A DNA stretch of 24,550 nt from Nanobdellota archaeon (lineage in GTDB: Archaea > Nanobdellota > Nanobdellia > Pacearchaeales > UBA12030). Shown here one piece after another: positions 14,601 through 22,437 of this stretch (its first letter is position 1; each line of letters starts with the position of its first letter). A model generated the notes under the pieces. It did not search any database and was not told the origin of the DNA. It saw only the letters and a program-made list of their open reading frames with translations. Position numbers and translations under genes: made by a program. The DNA is taken from NCBI GenBank assembly GCA_018829485.1, contig JAHJTU010000028.1, forward strand, positions 1 through 24,550, in the 5' to 3' direction.

Positions 14601-16775
14601 TTAACCCTTTTCCCTAATTTTAACTTGCTCTTTTATGTTCTCTGCAAGTAATCTGCTCTTTAATACTTGTGTAAGTTTCTCTATACTTGTTGCCTTGACA
14701 TCTCTAATATTTCTTATTCCTGCATTATATAGAATTCTTCCTCTAACTTTTCCAATATCTTTTAATCTTATTAAATTAAGAAGTTCTTCTTTTGCTCCAT
14801 ACTTAAGTCTTACTCTGAATTTTGCAATATCAGAAAGAATTTCCTTCTTTCCTAGTAAAATAGCAAGCTGTTCAAAAGAATACAAAAGCCAGTCAGCATT
14901 ATGAACTTTTACAAGCAATTCACCTGGACGTATCCTATATTTTTCAAATAAATAATCTTCACCCCTTTCATTAAGCCATTCTTCAAACATTAATGCTGTT
15001 TTAAAAGATGAAAGATAAAATTCATCAACAAAATCAGGTCTTGAATATAAGTTAAATTCATTCTTAAGAAGTTCTTCTTGTATTTCTTCATATTCAGATT
15101 GTTTTACATTAAGCAATGGTTTCATTTCAACTGTTTCACTTATTGCTTGCATTATTCCAATTTCAGTAAGTTTTCTTGCATTATTTTTTTCAACTGATGC
15201 CTGTTCAATACACTTAATTAAATGGTGTGCAGATAATGGATCAATGTATAATTGAGAAACCCTAATTCCAAGGTTTGTTGCTCTAAGATTTTCTTTTATT
15301 TTACCTTTTTCTTTTTCTCTGCTTTGAATAATAAAACCATATTTTTCCAAATTTGTCAGAATTCTTTCTATTTTTGATTCTATTTTTTCAATATCTCCAT
15401 ATTGGTGTGCCCAAAATGTTTTTTCAAAGAAATCCATAAGTTTTTCTCTTGTTGTTGCAAATGAAACTGCAATTAAACTCAATATGTACATTCTTAATAC
15501 TGGCTCTAATGCAAGTTTGCTGTAGATTTCTTCTGGTTCTCCCAAAATGTATTTTTCATAAATTATTTCTTTTTCTTTCTCTGTTCTTGCTATGCAAACT
15601 GCTTCTCCTTCTGTATGATAACTTGGTCTTCCAGCTCTTCCTGTAAATTGCTTCATTTCCAAAACAGGAATCCATGATTGTGAATAACCTGAAAATCTTC
15701 TTAAATCTCTTATAATTGTCCTGTCAGTTGGAAATTCTAAACCCAATGCAAGAGTTGTTGTGCAGGCAATAACTTTAATCTTGCCACTTTTGAATGCAGT
15801 TTCAATAAGATTTCTTTGTGCAGGCGCTAATCCAGAATGATGAAATGCAACACCATTTTTAACACATATTGAAAGTTTCTCGCATTGCTTTGTTGATGTT
15901 GGCAAAGATGTAAGAATTTTTTTGGCCTCGTCTTCCATTCCTAATATTAACTTTTGTTTGTAAACTTCTCTTGCAAGATTTTCTGCAACACTTTCAGCTG
16001 ATCTTTTAGAATTAACAAAAACCAATGCCTGCTTGTTTTCTTTTATTGTATGCAATGCCAAATCTAAAGAAGCATCTTTTGTTATTTCATTAATTCCATA
16101 TCCTTTTCTTTTGCCAAAAAAATCAACATTAGTGAATAAATTAACACCCTCATATAATTTAACTGGCCTCCATGTATCTTTAACAAGTTCTGCTCCAAGC
16201 CAATCGGCAAGTTCTTCTGGATTTCCAATTGTTGCTGACAAAGCAATGAACTGTGCTTTCAAAATTTCATTTAACATTGTAATAATTACTTCTAATGTTG
16301 GACCCCTATTTGGCTCATTTAGCAAATGGACTTCATCAATAATAATAACTTTAACATTATGTAACCAATCAGCATGATGTCTAATTAAAGAATCTAGTTT
16401 TTCATTGCTGCATATTATTATATCATAGTTATGCAAGTAATTGTCAGCAGAATCAAGATCACCAATGCTTAATGCAATTTTAATTCCCAAATCTTCATAT
16501 TTTGTTTTAAATTCATTATATTTCTCTGTTGCTAATGCCTTTAATGGAACTGTATAAATTGCCTTACCATTATTATCAAGTATTTGTTTTATCATTGCCA
16601 ATTCTGCAATTAATGTTTTTCCAGATGCTGTTGGGGCTGATACAAGAATATTTTTTCCTTGCAATAAGCCAGCTTTTATTGCTTTTTCTTGTGGTGGTGT
16701 AAATTCTTTTATTCTATCTTGAAGTTTTTCATAGAATTTCTTGGGAATCTGATTTTGGACTTCTCTTAATAACAT
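14601..16775 (-). CDS. hel308: Ski2-family DNA helicase, Hel308-like
   Basis: This 724-residue protein has RecA1 with Walker A SAPTASGKT (46-54), TVPLKALATEK, DEVH (147-150) and SATIGNPEELADWL, then RecA2 with FVNSKRSAE, VAFHHSGL, TTTLALGLEFP and QFTGRAGRP. Winged-helix and ratchet regions follow, and the C-terminus holds a helix-hairpin-helix (LKDIGKVRGRILYNAGIRNI). This domain order and length match Hel308, which unwinds lagging strands at stalled forks in archaea. Hel308 usually has an RAR-type C-terminal hook and QMAGRAGR; QFTGRAGR here is a small deviation, so a close Ski2-like relative is possible. It is divergent from the PAC2 gene. Confidence 0.88.
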   Translation of the reverse strand: MLLREVQNQIPKKFYEKLQDRIKEFTPPQEKAIKAGLLQGKNILVSAPTASGKTLIAELAMIKQILDNNGKAIYTVPLKALATEKYNEFKTKYEDLGIKIALSIGDLDSADNYLHNYDIIICSNEKLDSLIRHHADWLHNVKVIIIDEVHLLNEPNRGPTLEVIITMLNEILKAQFIALSATIGNPEELADWLGAELVKDTWRPVKLYEGVNLFTNVDFFGKRKGYGINEITKDASLDLALHTIKENKQALVFVNSKRSAESVAENLAREVYKQKLILGMEDEAKKILTSLPTSTKQCEKLSICVKNGVAFHHSGLAPAQRNLIETAFKSGKIKVIACTTTLALGLEFPTDRTIIRDLRRFSGYSQSWIPVLEMKQFTGRAGRPSYHTEGEAVCIARTEKEKEIIYEKYILGEPEEIYSKLALEPVLRMYILSLIAVSFATTREKLMDFFEKTFWAHQYGDIEKIESKIERILTNLEKYGFIIQSREKEKGKIKENLRATNLGIRVSQLYIDPLSAHHLIKCIEQASVEKNNARKLTEIGIMQAISETVEMKPLLNVKQSEYEEIQEELLKNEFNLYSRPDFVDEFYLSSFKTALMFEEWLNERGEDYLFEKYRIRPGELLVKVHNADWLLYSFEQLAILLGKKEILSDIAKFRVRLKYGAKEELLNLIRLKDIGKVRGRILYNAGIRNIRDVKATSIEKLTQVLKSRLLAENIKEQVKIREKG

Positions 16776-16823
16776 TTTAAAGTCAATGTGTTAAGACTTA
16801 AAAAACTATTGAGCTAACAGAAA

Positions 16824-16833
16824 TATTTATAAA
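16824..16833 (+). promoter_or_regulatory. TATA box upstream of the PAC2 gene
   Basis: TATTTATAAA lies about 70 bases upstream of the PAC2-family start, giving a predicted leader near 45 bases that contains the hairpin at 16868-16888. Confidence 0.45.
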
Positions 16834-16867
16834 ACTAAAAGCTGATTTAATAAAGAGATAAAAGAGG

Positions 16868-16888
16868 AAACCTTTTAGAAAAAGGTTT
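16868..16888 (+). repeat. Leader hairpin AAACCTTTT-AGA-AAAAGGTTT
   Basis: This is a perfect 9-bp stem with a 3-base AGA loop in the predicted 5' leader of the PAC2 gene, 11 bases before its ATG. A near-identical hairpin with the same loop precedes the eL24 gene (22745-22766). Both are followed by T-rich sequence ending in ATC. It could be a leader element, an attenuator or a small dispersed repeat. Confidence 0.6.
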
Positions 16889-16899
16889 ATCAAAAAAAG

Positions 16900-17634
16900 A
16901 TGGATAAAATTAAAGTTGAGTTGTGGGAAAATCCTACTGGTGTGACAATTATTGAAGGTTTTCCAGGGTTTGGGATGGTTGGTACAATTGCTACAGAAGC
17001 ACTAATGGATCATTTGAAACCAAGATTAATTGGAAGAGTTACATCATACAGATTGCCTGCTATGATTGCTGTGCATGATGGAAAGATTGTTGAGCCATTA
17101 GGTATATTCTATGATGAGAAGAATAAGATTGTAATTCAGCATGCAGTTACAAATATTGCTGGTTTGGAATGGGATTTAAGTGAAGCTGTTTTAGAAATTG
17201 CAAAAGCATTGAAAGCAAAAGAAATAATAAGTTTAGAAGGAATTGGAAGCTTAGCAAAAAAAGAAGTTAAAGTAAAGCCAAAAGCATTTTATTACTCTAA
17301 TCATGCAGAAGCAAGAAAGAAATTTGAGGAGATTGGATTAAGTCAATTAAATGAAGGGATTATTGTTGGTGTAACAGGAACTTTAATTTTGAAATCTAAA
17401 GAAAAGACAAAGATTTCATGTGTATTTGGAGAAACAGCAACAGGATTTCCAGATAGCAGAGCAGCTGCTACTGTAATAGGTGTTCTTGACAAGTATCTTG
17501 GATTAAATGTTCCTTCAGAACCATTATTGAAGAAAGCAGAAGAATTTGAAAGTAAATTGCAAGGCTTATTTGAAAAAATGAAAACCACTGGTGTTGAAAA
17601 AGAGAAGAAAGACAGAGTAGGATATATAACTTAA
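16900..17634 (+). CDS. PAC2-family protein (proteasome assembly chaperone-like)
   Basis: This 244-residue protein matches the archaeal PAC2/DUF75 family. The diagnostic opening is EGFPGFGMVGTIATEAL, and later features include the Gly-rich VGVTGTLIL and FGETATGFPDSRAAATVI. Archaeal relatives of PAC2 (PbaB type) have been linked to proteasome assembly; others in this family are annotated as ATP-grasp-associated proteins of unknown role. The C-terminal 30 residues are a charged helix. The family assignment is secure but the proteasome role is inference, since no proteasome gene lies in the window. MscS follows 24 bases later on the same strand. Confidence 0.87.
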   Translation: MDKIKVELWENPTGVTIIEGFPGFGMVGTIATEALMDHLKPRLIGRVTSYRLPAMIAVHDGKIVEPLGIFYDEKNKIVIQHAVTNIAGLEWDLSEAVLEIAKALKAKEIISLEGIGSLAKKEVKVKPKAFYYSNHAEARKKFEEIGLSQLNEGIIVGVTGTLILKSKEKTKISCVFGETATGFPDSRAAATVIGVLDKYLGLNVPSEPLLKKAEEFESKLQGLFEKMKTTGVEKEKKDRVGYIT

Positions 17635-17658
17635 AAGAATAAAACAAAAAATGGGTAA

Positions 17659-18720
17659 ATGGTTGATTTTTTAGCTATTAACAATTATGTGCATTATATT
17701 TATGCGGTTGTCATACTCTTAGTTTTCTTAACTTTAGCAAGAATTACATTAGTTATTACTGATTTTTATTTAAGAAAAATAGCTCATAAAACAAGAACAG
17801 ATTTAGATGATATAATAGTGAAAAGAATTAGGTGGCCAGTTTATTACTTTTTTATAATATGGGGAATTACAATTTCATTAATATACTTGAAATTGCCAGA
17901 AAATATTGAGTTTATAATCAAGAAAATCCTGTATTCAATTATAATCTTTTTCTTTGCATTAGTTCTTATTCAGGTAGTCTTAATTATTTTTACAAGGTGG
18001 ATTAGAAAAAGGGTTTCAAAAACAAGTACAACAATAGATGATGAATTGCTTCCTTTATTTGAAAATTTGATTAAAATTCTTGTAATTGTATTTGCTTTAT
18101 TATACATCTTGAAAATATGGGGTGTTGAAATAACTCCTTTGCTTGCTGGATTAGGAATTGCTGGATTAGCTGTTGGTTTAGCATTGCAAGATACATTGGG
18201 CAATATATTTTCTGGTGTTTCAATTATTGCTGATAGATATTTCAAAGTTGGCGATGTTATTACATTAGAGTCAGGTGAAACAGGAAAAATTCAGGAAATT
18301 GGAATTAGAAGTACAAAAATAAGAACATGGGATGAAGAAGTTATGATTATTCCAAATTCACAATTAGCTAATAAAAGAATTATTAATTATGCTAAGCCAG
18401 GATTAAGAGCAAGAATTTCATTGGATTTTGGAGTTGTTTATGGAAGTGATCCTGATAAAGTTAAGAAAGTTGTTCTTGATGCTGTAACAAAACTTGCTAA
18501 AAAAGAAAAGCACATTTTAACAGAATCCCATGAACCAGAAGTTTTCTTTACTGAAATGGCTGATTATGCATTGAAATTCTCATTAAAAGTTCATGTTGAT
18601 GATTACAAAAAAAGATATGGAATAAAAGACAAGTTGAATACAGAGGTTTATGCTGCATTAAGAAAAGCAAAAATAGGAATTCCATTCCCAACAAGAACAG
18701 TATATGTGAAAAAAGGTTAG
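17659..18720 (+). CDS. mscS: MscS-family mechanosensitive channel
   Basis: This 353-residue protein has about five membrane helices, the last being the pore-lining segment LLAGLGIAGLAVGLALQDTL with the Gly/Ala pattern of MscS TM3. It is followed by the beta domain (YFKVGDVITLESGETGKIQE and STKIRTWDEEVMIIPNSQL, the usual NPNS/IPNS turn). A C-terminal alpha/beta domain completes the protein. It releases solutes on osmotic downshift. An ATG eight bases upstream opens only a seven-codon frame in another phase, so 17659 is chosen. It sits between the PAC2 gene and kae1 with short gaps. Confidence 0.95.
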   Translation: MVDFLAINNYVHYIYAVVILLVFLTLARITLVITDFYLRKIAHKTRTDLDDIIVKRIRWPVYYFFIIWGITISLIYLKLPENIEFIIKKILYSIIIFFFALVLIQVVLIIFTRWIRKRVSKTSTTIDDELLPLFENLIKILVIVFALLYILKIWGVEITPLLAGLGIAGLAVGLALQDTLGNIFSGVSIIADRYFKVGDVITLESGETGKIQEIGIRSTKIRTWDEEVMIIPNSQLANKRIINYAKPGLRARISLDFGVVYGSDPDKVKKVVLDAVTKLAKKEKHILTESHEPEVFFTEMADYALKFSLKVHVDDYKKRYGIKDKLNTEVYAALRKAKIGIPFPTRTVYVKKG

Positions 18721-18750
18721 GTTTTTTAATTCTGTTTTCTATACTTTTCT

Positions 18751-19755
18751 ATGATAGTCTTAGGAATTGAATCAACAGCACATACTTATGGCTGCAGTAT
18801 AATTGATACAAGCAAGAAAAAACTAGCATGCATTCTTTCTAATATAAAACAAACATATACAACAGACAAAGGAGGAATTATTCCAATTGATGCAGCAAAT
18901 TATCATAAAGAAATAAAAAACAAATTACTTGAACAAGCATTGCAAGAAGCAAATGTAAAAATTCAAGACATAGAATTAATAGCATATTCTCAGGCACCTG
19001 GATTAGCACCATGTTTAAAAATTGGAATGGAACATGCAAAAGAACTTGCAACAAAATATAAAGTGCCTTTAATTGGTGTAAATCATTGCATTGCACATTT
19101 AGAAATAGGAAAACTTTCATGTGAATCAAAAGATCCTGTATTCTTATTTATTTCAGGTGCAAATACACAAGTAATAAGTTATGCTGCTGGAAAGTATAGA
19201 ATTTTTGGTGAAACACTTGATATGGGTTTGGGAAATTTTATTGATTCATTTGCAAGAATTGCTAAAATTGGTTTTCCAGGTGGACCTAAAATTTCTGAAT
19301 TAGCTGAAAAAGGAAAGCATTTAATTGAATTGCCATATTCTGTAAAAGGTATGGATGTTGCTTTTTCTGGAATGCTTACAAATCTCAAGCAAAAGTATGA
19401 ATCAGGCAAATATAATCTGAATGATTTAGCATACTCGTTGCAAGAACATGCATATGCAATGGTAATTGAAGTTTCTGAAAGAGCATTAGCACATTTGAAA
19501 AAGAATGAGCTTATTGCAATTGGTGGTGTTGCATCAAATAATAGATTTAGAGAAATGGCTGAAATAATGTGCAAAGAAAGAAATGCAAAATTTTATGTTC
19601 CAGGCAAAGATGTTGTTGTTGATAATGCTGCTATGATTGCATATACTGGAGCAATAATGTATAAAGCTGATAAGAAATATGGGACAAGCATAAAAAATGC
19701 AGATTTTCTACCATATCAAAGAACAGATGATGTTAATGTTAGATGGGTGAAGTAG
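18751..19755 (+). CDS. kae1: Kae1, tRNA N6-threonylcarbamoyladenosine synthase subunit
   Basis: This 334-residue protein is Kae1/TsaD. Motifs include LGIESTAHTYGCSI at the N-terminus, the metal-binding NHCIAHLEIG (H112, H116), FISGANTQ, GETLDMGLGNFIDSFAR, and IGGVASNNRFREM followed by VDNAAMIAYTG at the C-terminus. It transfers threonylcarbamoyl to A37 of tRNAs that read ANN codons as part of the KEOPS complex. That includes tRNA-Ile, so the tRNA-Ile(UAU) in this window, with A37, is a probable substrate. The protein stands alone; in several euryarchaea it is fused to Bud32. It follows mscS by 30 bases. Confidence 0.97.
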   Translation: MIVLGIESTAHTYGCSIIDTSKKKLACILSNIKQTYTTDKGGIIPIDAANYHKEIKNKLLEQALQEANVKIQDIELIAYSQAPGLAPCLKIGMEHAKELATKYKVPLIGVNHCIAHLEIGKLSCESKDPVFLFISGANTQVISYAAGKYRIFGETLDMGLGNFIDSFARIAKIGFPGGPKISELAEKGKHLIELPYSVKGMDVAFSGMLTNLKQKYESGKYNLNDLAYSLQEHAYAMVIEVSERALAHLKKNELIAIGGVASNNRFREMAEIMCKERNAKFYVPGKDVVVDNAAMIAYTGAIMYKADKKYGTSIKNADFLPYQRTDDVNVRWVK

Positions 19756-19834
19756 TAAAAACAAACAGGAAATAAAAAGATAACTTTAAAAATAAAAGAA
19801 TTCTGTTATTAGAAACAAATGAGGTTAATTTAAA

Positions 19835-19984
19835 ATGCCACAAGGTAGATGTATGAAATGCAAAAAGCAAGTTGAAATCAAAAACCCACAAGACACAAGC
19901 ATTAAAGATGGCACAATAAAGGCTGTAAAAGGTGTTTGCCCAAAATGTGGAACAAAGGTTTTTAGAATTGTTGGAAAGAAATAA
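19835..19984 (+). CDS. DUF5679-like zinc ribbon microprotein
   Basis: This 49-residue protein has two CxxC knuckles, C6-C9 (GRCMKCKK) and C35-C38 (VCPKCGTKVF), separated by a basic segment, forming a classic zinc ribbon. The spacing and the ending CGTKVFRI match the small DUF5679 family. Function is unknown; such ribbons often bind nucleic acid or proteins. A Shine-Dalgarno-like GAGGT (19821-19825) lies 9 bases before the ATG, and a TTTAAAAA box is about 50 bases upstream, so it has its own promoter. It was found by direct reading, as it is below usual length limits. Confidence 0.8.
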   Translation: MPQGRCMKCKKQVEIKNPQDTSIKDGTIKAVKGVCPKCGTKVFRIVGKK

Positions 19985-20017
19985 AATAAAAATCTGAATA
20001 TAACTTGTTAATTTTGT

Positions 20018-20368
20018 TTATTTTTTTGAATTTGGATAGAGTTGATAGTAGATATTATAGGCTTCTGGAAGATTTGTGTTAATAAAATTTAAGAAAGAGC
20101 TCATTGGAAAAGAACATGAAACACCAGACCCATAAGATACAATACTTGAACGATTTATATGTGTATCATAATGGAAAATACTTTCTGATTCTGATGGTTT
20201 TTTTAAAAAATAAGTAAATCCATCTAATGAGTTAACATAAATAGCATCTCTTTTGCAATTATCTATTTCTGCAATTGCATTATGAATACTATCACCATAA
20301 AAATTAAGAAGTTCTCTTTCTAATTCTGAAATTTTTTCTTGTGTTTGTGTTTTTATTTCTTTTGACAT
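20018..20368 (-). CDS. Hypothetical protein of the cysteine-protein cassette
   Basis: This 116-residue protein starts at the ATG at 20368; the frame extends 12 bases further to a TTG but that would overlap the upstream gene. The gap to the upstream stop is one base, so coupling is likely. An N-terminal charged helix (QTQEKISELERELLNFYG) is followed by a likely alpha/beta domain with IYVNSLDGFTYFLKK and a Ser/Gly-rich turn (SYGSGVSCSF). It lacks the four-cysteine pattern of its two upstream neighbours and I recognise no family. It is the last gene of a three-gene minus-strand cassette. Confidence 0.65.
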   Translation of the reverse strand: MSKEIKTQTQEKISELERELLNFYGDSIHNAIAEIDNCKRDAIYVNSLDGFTYFLKKPSESESIFHYDTHINRSSIVSYGSGVSCSFPMSSFLNFINTNLPEAYNIYYQLYPNSKK

Positions 20369-20369
20369 A

Positions 20370-20798
20370 TTATACTTCAAGATTATTCTTTTTTGCTAAT
20401 TCAAGAATCCAATTATTTAATGTTGTTTCTTTTTTTGTTCTTTCTTGTATTTCTTTGTTTTTCTTAACAAGAGATTCTAAATGACTTTTTGCTTTTGCAT
20501 TAATTTGTTCTTGGCTTCTTATTCTATTTAAATCACCAGCATAAAAATTACATTCCAAACAACTAACATCTTTTTCACCATAACCACCAACAAGACAAAC
20601 TAATTTTGTTTTATCAATTGGACATTCATATTCAGTTTCAAATTCATTATCTACTAAATGATAATTATTTCCTGTTGTTGGTGATGTTACATACTTTTCA
20701 AATTCTCCTAAAGAAGAATTGTATTTATTGCCATGTATTGATTCAGGATAATTTGCTGCTATTTTTATTTTCTTTTGTGCTTGTTTTTCTTTTTCCAT
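20370..20798 (-). CDS. Cysteine-rich hypothetical protein, paralogue A
   Basis: This 142-residue protein shares with its upstream neighbour a core of TSPTTGNNY (38-46), then four Cys (C59, C68, C80, C83) around GGYGEKDVSCLEC, and a helical tail (QINAKAKSHLESLVKKNKE, then NNWILELAKK). The last two Cys form a CxxC knuckle and the four together probably bind zinc, though the spacing is not that of a standard ribbon. The coiled tail suggests oligomers. No known family is recognised. Its 3' region is nearly identical in DNA sequence to that of paralogue B, indicating recent duplication or gene conversion. It starts four bases after the stop of paralogue B. Confidence 0.7.
   Translation of the reverse strand: MEKEKQAQKKIKIAANYPESIHGNKYNSSLGEFEKYVTSPTTGNNYHLVDNEFETEYECPIDKTKLVCLVGGYGEKDVSCLECNFYAGDLNRIRSQEQINAKAKSHLESLVKKNKEIQERTKKETTLNNWILELAKKNNLEV
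20386..20417 (-). repeat. Near-3' direct repeat, copy 1 (identical to 20816-20847)
   Basis: These 32 bases are identical to 20816-20847 and encode the shared NNWILELAKK end of the two paralogues. A second stretch of about 50 bases encoding AKSHLE and flanking residues is also almost identical (around 20468-20514 and 20898-20944), 430 bases apart. Confidence 0.85.
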
Positions 20799-20802
20799 TT
20801 TT

Positions 20803-21309
20803 CTATATCTTATTCTTCTTTTTTGCTAATTCAAGAATCCAATTATTAAATTCTAATTTTTCTCCTGTTTCTTCTATTAAGCTTTCATTCTTTTTAACAA
20901 GATATTCTAAATGACTTTTTGCTTTTTCATTAATTTGTTCTTGTGTTCCTAAATGTATCAGTAAACCATACCTTCCCCCACATTCCACACAACTAACTTT
21001 TTTTTCTCCATAACCCCCACAAGTTACAATCAAGGGTGTTTCATCTACCCCACAGTTAAAAATAGTTTCTTCCTGATTACTAGCTAACTCATAATTCCTT
21101 CCTGTTGTGGGGGATGTTATAAATCTCCCATAATCTGAAAAGTATGTTACACATTTATCACCTTGAGAAAAAGGATAACGCATTGTAATTTCAATTTTTT
21201 TTGGAAGCTTGTCTGGAAAATGTCTTATTTTAACTTTTGGTCTTGAATGTTCTGGATATTTCTTTGCTAATTTTTTCAAAATATCTGGCTTTTTTTCTGC
21301 TTTTCCCAT
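20803..21309 (-). CDS. Cysteine-rich hypothetical protein, paralogue B
   Basis: This 168-residue protein is the longer relative of paralogue A. It has an extra Lys/Pro-rich N-terminus (about 1-45), then FITSPTTGRNYEL (63-75), the four conserved Cys (C86, C97, C107, C110) around CGGYGEKKVSCVEC, and the tail QINEKAKSHLEYLVKKNE with NNWILELAKKK. Spacing between the first two Cys differs by two residues from paralogue A, but the CxxC and GGYGEK are fixed, so they are likely structural (zinc). It is first in the cassette and is preceded by three 11-bp repeats that may regulate it. No known function. Confidence 0.72.
   Translation of the reverse strand: MGKAEKKPDILKKLAKKYPEHSRPKVKIRHFPDKLPKKIEITMRYPFSQGDKCVTYFSDYGRFITSPTTGRNYELASNQEETIFNCGVDETPLIVTCGGYGEKKVSCVECGGRYGLLIHLGTQEQINEKAKSHLEYLVKKNESLIEETGEKLEFNNWILELAKKKNKI
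20816..20847 (-). repeat. Near-3' direct repeat, copy 2 (identical to 20386-20417)
   Basis: This is the partner of the repeat at 20386-20417, offset by 430 bases. Identity is highest at the 3' ends of the two genes and falls sharply toward their 5' ends. Confidence 0.85.
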
Positions 21310-21321
21310 ACAAATACATAG

Positions 21322-21354
21322 ACTTGTATTTTACTTGTACTTTACTTACCAAAA
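21322..21354. promoter_or_regulatory. Three 11-bp iterons upstream of the cysteine-protein cassette
   Basis: Plus-strand units are ACTTGTATTTT, ACTTGTACTTT and ACTTACCAAAA, set head to tail at exactly 11 bp, close to one helical turn. They lie 13-45 bases upstream of the start of paralogue B and just after the ndk stop. Such phased repeats often bind a regulator. The third unit matches only in its first four or five bases. Confidence 0.45.
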
Positions 21355-21381
21355 AGTGTTCACAGAGTTGTATTGCTAGAA

Positions 21382-21996
21382 TTAAAACATCAAATCTTCT
21401 TCAACTCTCTTGTAATTGAAAATTTCATCTTTTTTGAACCAATATGCAATTTCATGTTCTGCTTCTTGTTCATTTTCAGATGCATGTATAATATTATGTA
21501 TTGCTCTTTTATCTTTATTAGCTGCTGCTGGTGAATCAACTGAAAAATCACCCCTTATGCTTCCTAATTCTGCTTTATATGGAAATGTTACTCCTGCTAA
21601 TTTCCCAACCATATCAATTGCATGAATTCCTTTAATTATCATTTTAACAACAGGACCTGATGTCATGTAAATAATAAGCCATTTCCTAATTTCTAATCCT
21701 ATTTTATAAGCATCATCTGTTCCATGCCTTGCTTTTGCATCAATTCCATATTCTTTATAACCTGTAAGTGTTTTATTTCCTAATCTTGTAATCCATTCCT
21801 TGGTTTTAGGGTAATGCCCATCAATCTTCTCCTTAGATGGTTGGTCCATAGCTAATGCAATAATCTTAAGATTTCTCTGTTCAAATCTTTTAAGAACATC
21901 TCCAACTAATCCCCTTTTAACACCATCTGGCTTAACCATGACAAATGTAACTTCCTCTTTTGGATGTCTTTCTTCTTTCATCTTGTCTTTTCCCAT
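21382..21996 (-). CDS. ndk: Nucleoside diphosphate kinase, long form
   Basis: This 204-residue enzyme transfers the gamma phosphate between nucleoside di- and triphosphates through a phospho-His. TFVMVKPDGVKRGLVG holds the Lys of the active site (K22), SGPVV the nucleotide-binding loop, and NIIHASE the catalytic His (H171). Ordinary Ndk has about 140-155 residues. The extra length comes from an N-terminal tail, an insertion of roughly 30 residues (about 63-103, TLTGYKEYGIDAKARHGTDD) and a C-terminal tail. Similar long forms occur in other small-genome lineages. It is divergent from the eL8 gene with a 61-base shared promoter region. Confidence 0.95.
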   Translation of the reverse strand: MGKDKMKEERHPKEEVTFVMVKPDGVKRGLVGDVLKRFEQRNLKIIALAMDQPSKEKIDGHYPKTKEWITRLGNKTLTGYKEYGIDAKARHGTDDAYKIGLEIRKWLIIYMTSGPVVKMIIKGIHAIDMVGKLAGVTFPYKAELGSIRGDFSVDSPAAANKDKRAIHNIIHASENEQEAEHEIAYWFKKDEIFNYKRVEEDLMF

Positions 21997-22017
21997 TTTA
22001 TTTTACAATACATAACA

Positions 22018-22027
22018 TTTTTAAATA
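22018..22027. promoter_or_regulatory. TATA-like box in the ndk/eL8 divergent region
   Basis: TTTTTAAATA lies 26 bases from the ndk ATG on one side, fitting a leaderless ndk mRNA. For eL8 it would place the start near 22048. A second box, TTTAAAAAG at 22035-22043, would place the eL8 start near 22065, after its first ATG. Confidence 0.4.
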
Positions 22028-22057
22028 CTTTGCCTTTAAAAAGTTTACATTTAACTT

Positions 22058-22414
22058 ATGACTGATATAGTTGTGAGGGAGGTTAAAATGTCTTATGAAG
22101 TTGTTGAAAAAGCTAGAAAAACTGGCAAAATAAAGAAAGGTATTAATGAAGTAACTAAAGCTGTTGAAAGGGGAGAAGCAAAGCTTGTTGTAATAGCAAA
22201 AGATGTTTCTCCGCCAGAAGTAGTTCAGCATTTGCCTATTATTTGCAAGGAAAAGGGAATTCCAATTATTGAAGTTGATGAAAAACAAAAACTTGGTATG
22301 GCTGCTGGATTAGGTGTTCCTACAGCGGTTATTGCAGTAATTAAAGAAGGAGATACAAAAGAAGAAATTGGCAAAATTGGAAAACCAAAAGCAAAAACTG
22401 AAGCCAGGAAATAA
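22058..22414 (+). CDS. rpl7ae: Large ribosomal subunit protein eL8 (L7Ae)
   Basis: This 118-residue protein binds kink-turns in rRNA, C/D and H/ACA guide RNAs and RNase P. The signature [20 protein letters not shown] and [18 protein letters not shown] is clear. Two starts compete. From 22058 the N-terminus reads TDIVVREVK, which could be the first beta strand of the fold. From the ATG at 22088 the protein loses ten residues, but this ATG is preceded by a strong Shine-Dalgarno GGGAGGT (22077-22083) at 4 bases. The longer form is given because the strand is conserved in relatives, but the shorter is plausible. It heads the ribosomal cluster. Confidence 0.93.
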   Translation: MTDIVVREVKMSYEVVEKARKTGKIKKGINEVTKAVERGEAKLVVIAKDVSPPEVVQHLPIICKEKGIPIIEVDEKQKLGMAAGLGVPTAVIAVIKEGDTKEEIGKIGKPKAKTEARK

Positions 22415-22437
22415 AGTAAATAAAGGAAATAAATAAA

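Noticed and set aside
16033..16377. Plus-strand ORF opposite the Hel308-like gene
   Set aside because: It lies within a helicase with all motifs intact on the other strand; its composition is that of a coding shadow.
20369..20380. Upstream extension of the 20018-20368 gene to a TTG start
   Set aside because: It would overlap the previous coding region; the ATG at 20368 leaves a one-base gap typical of this cassette.
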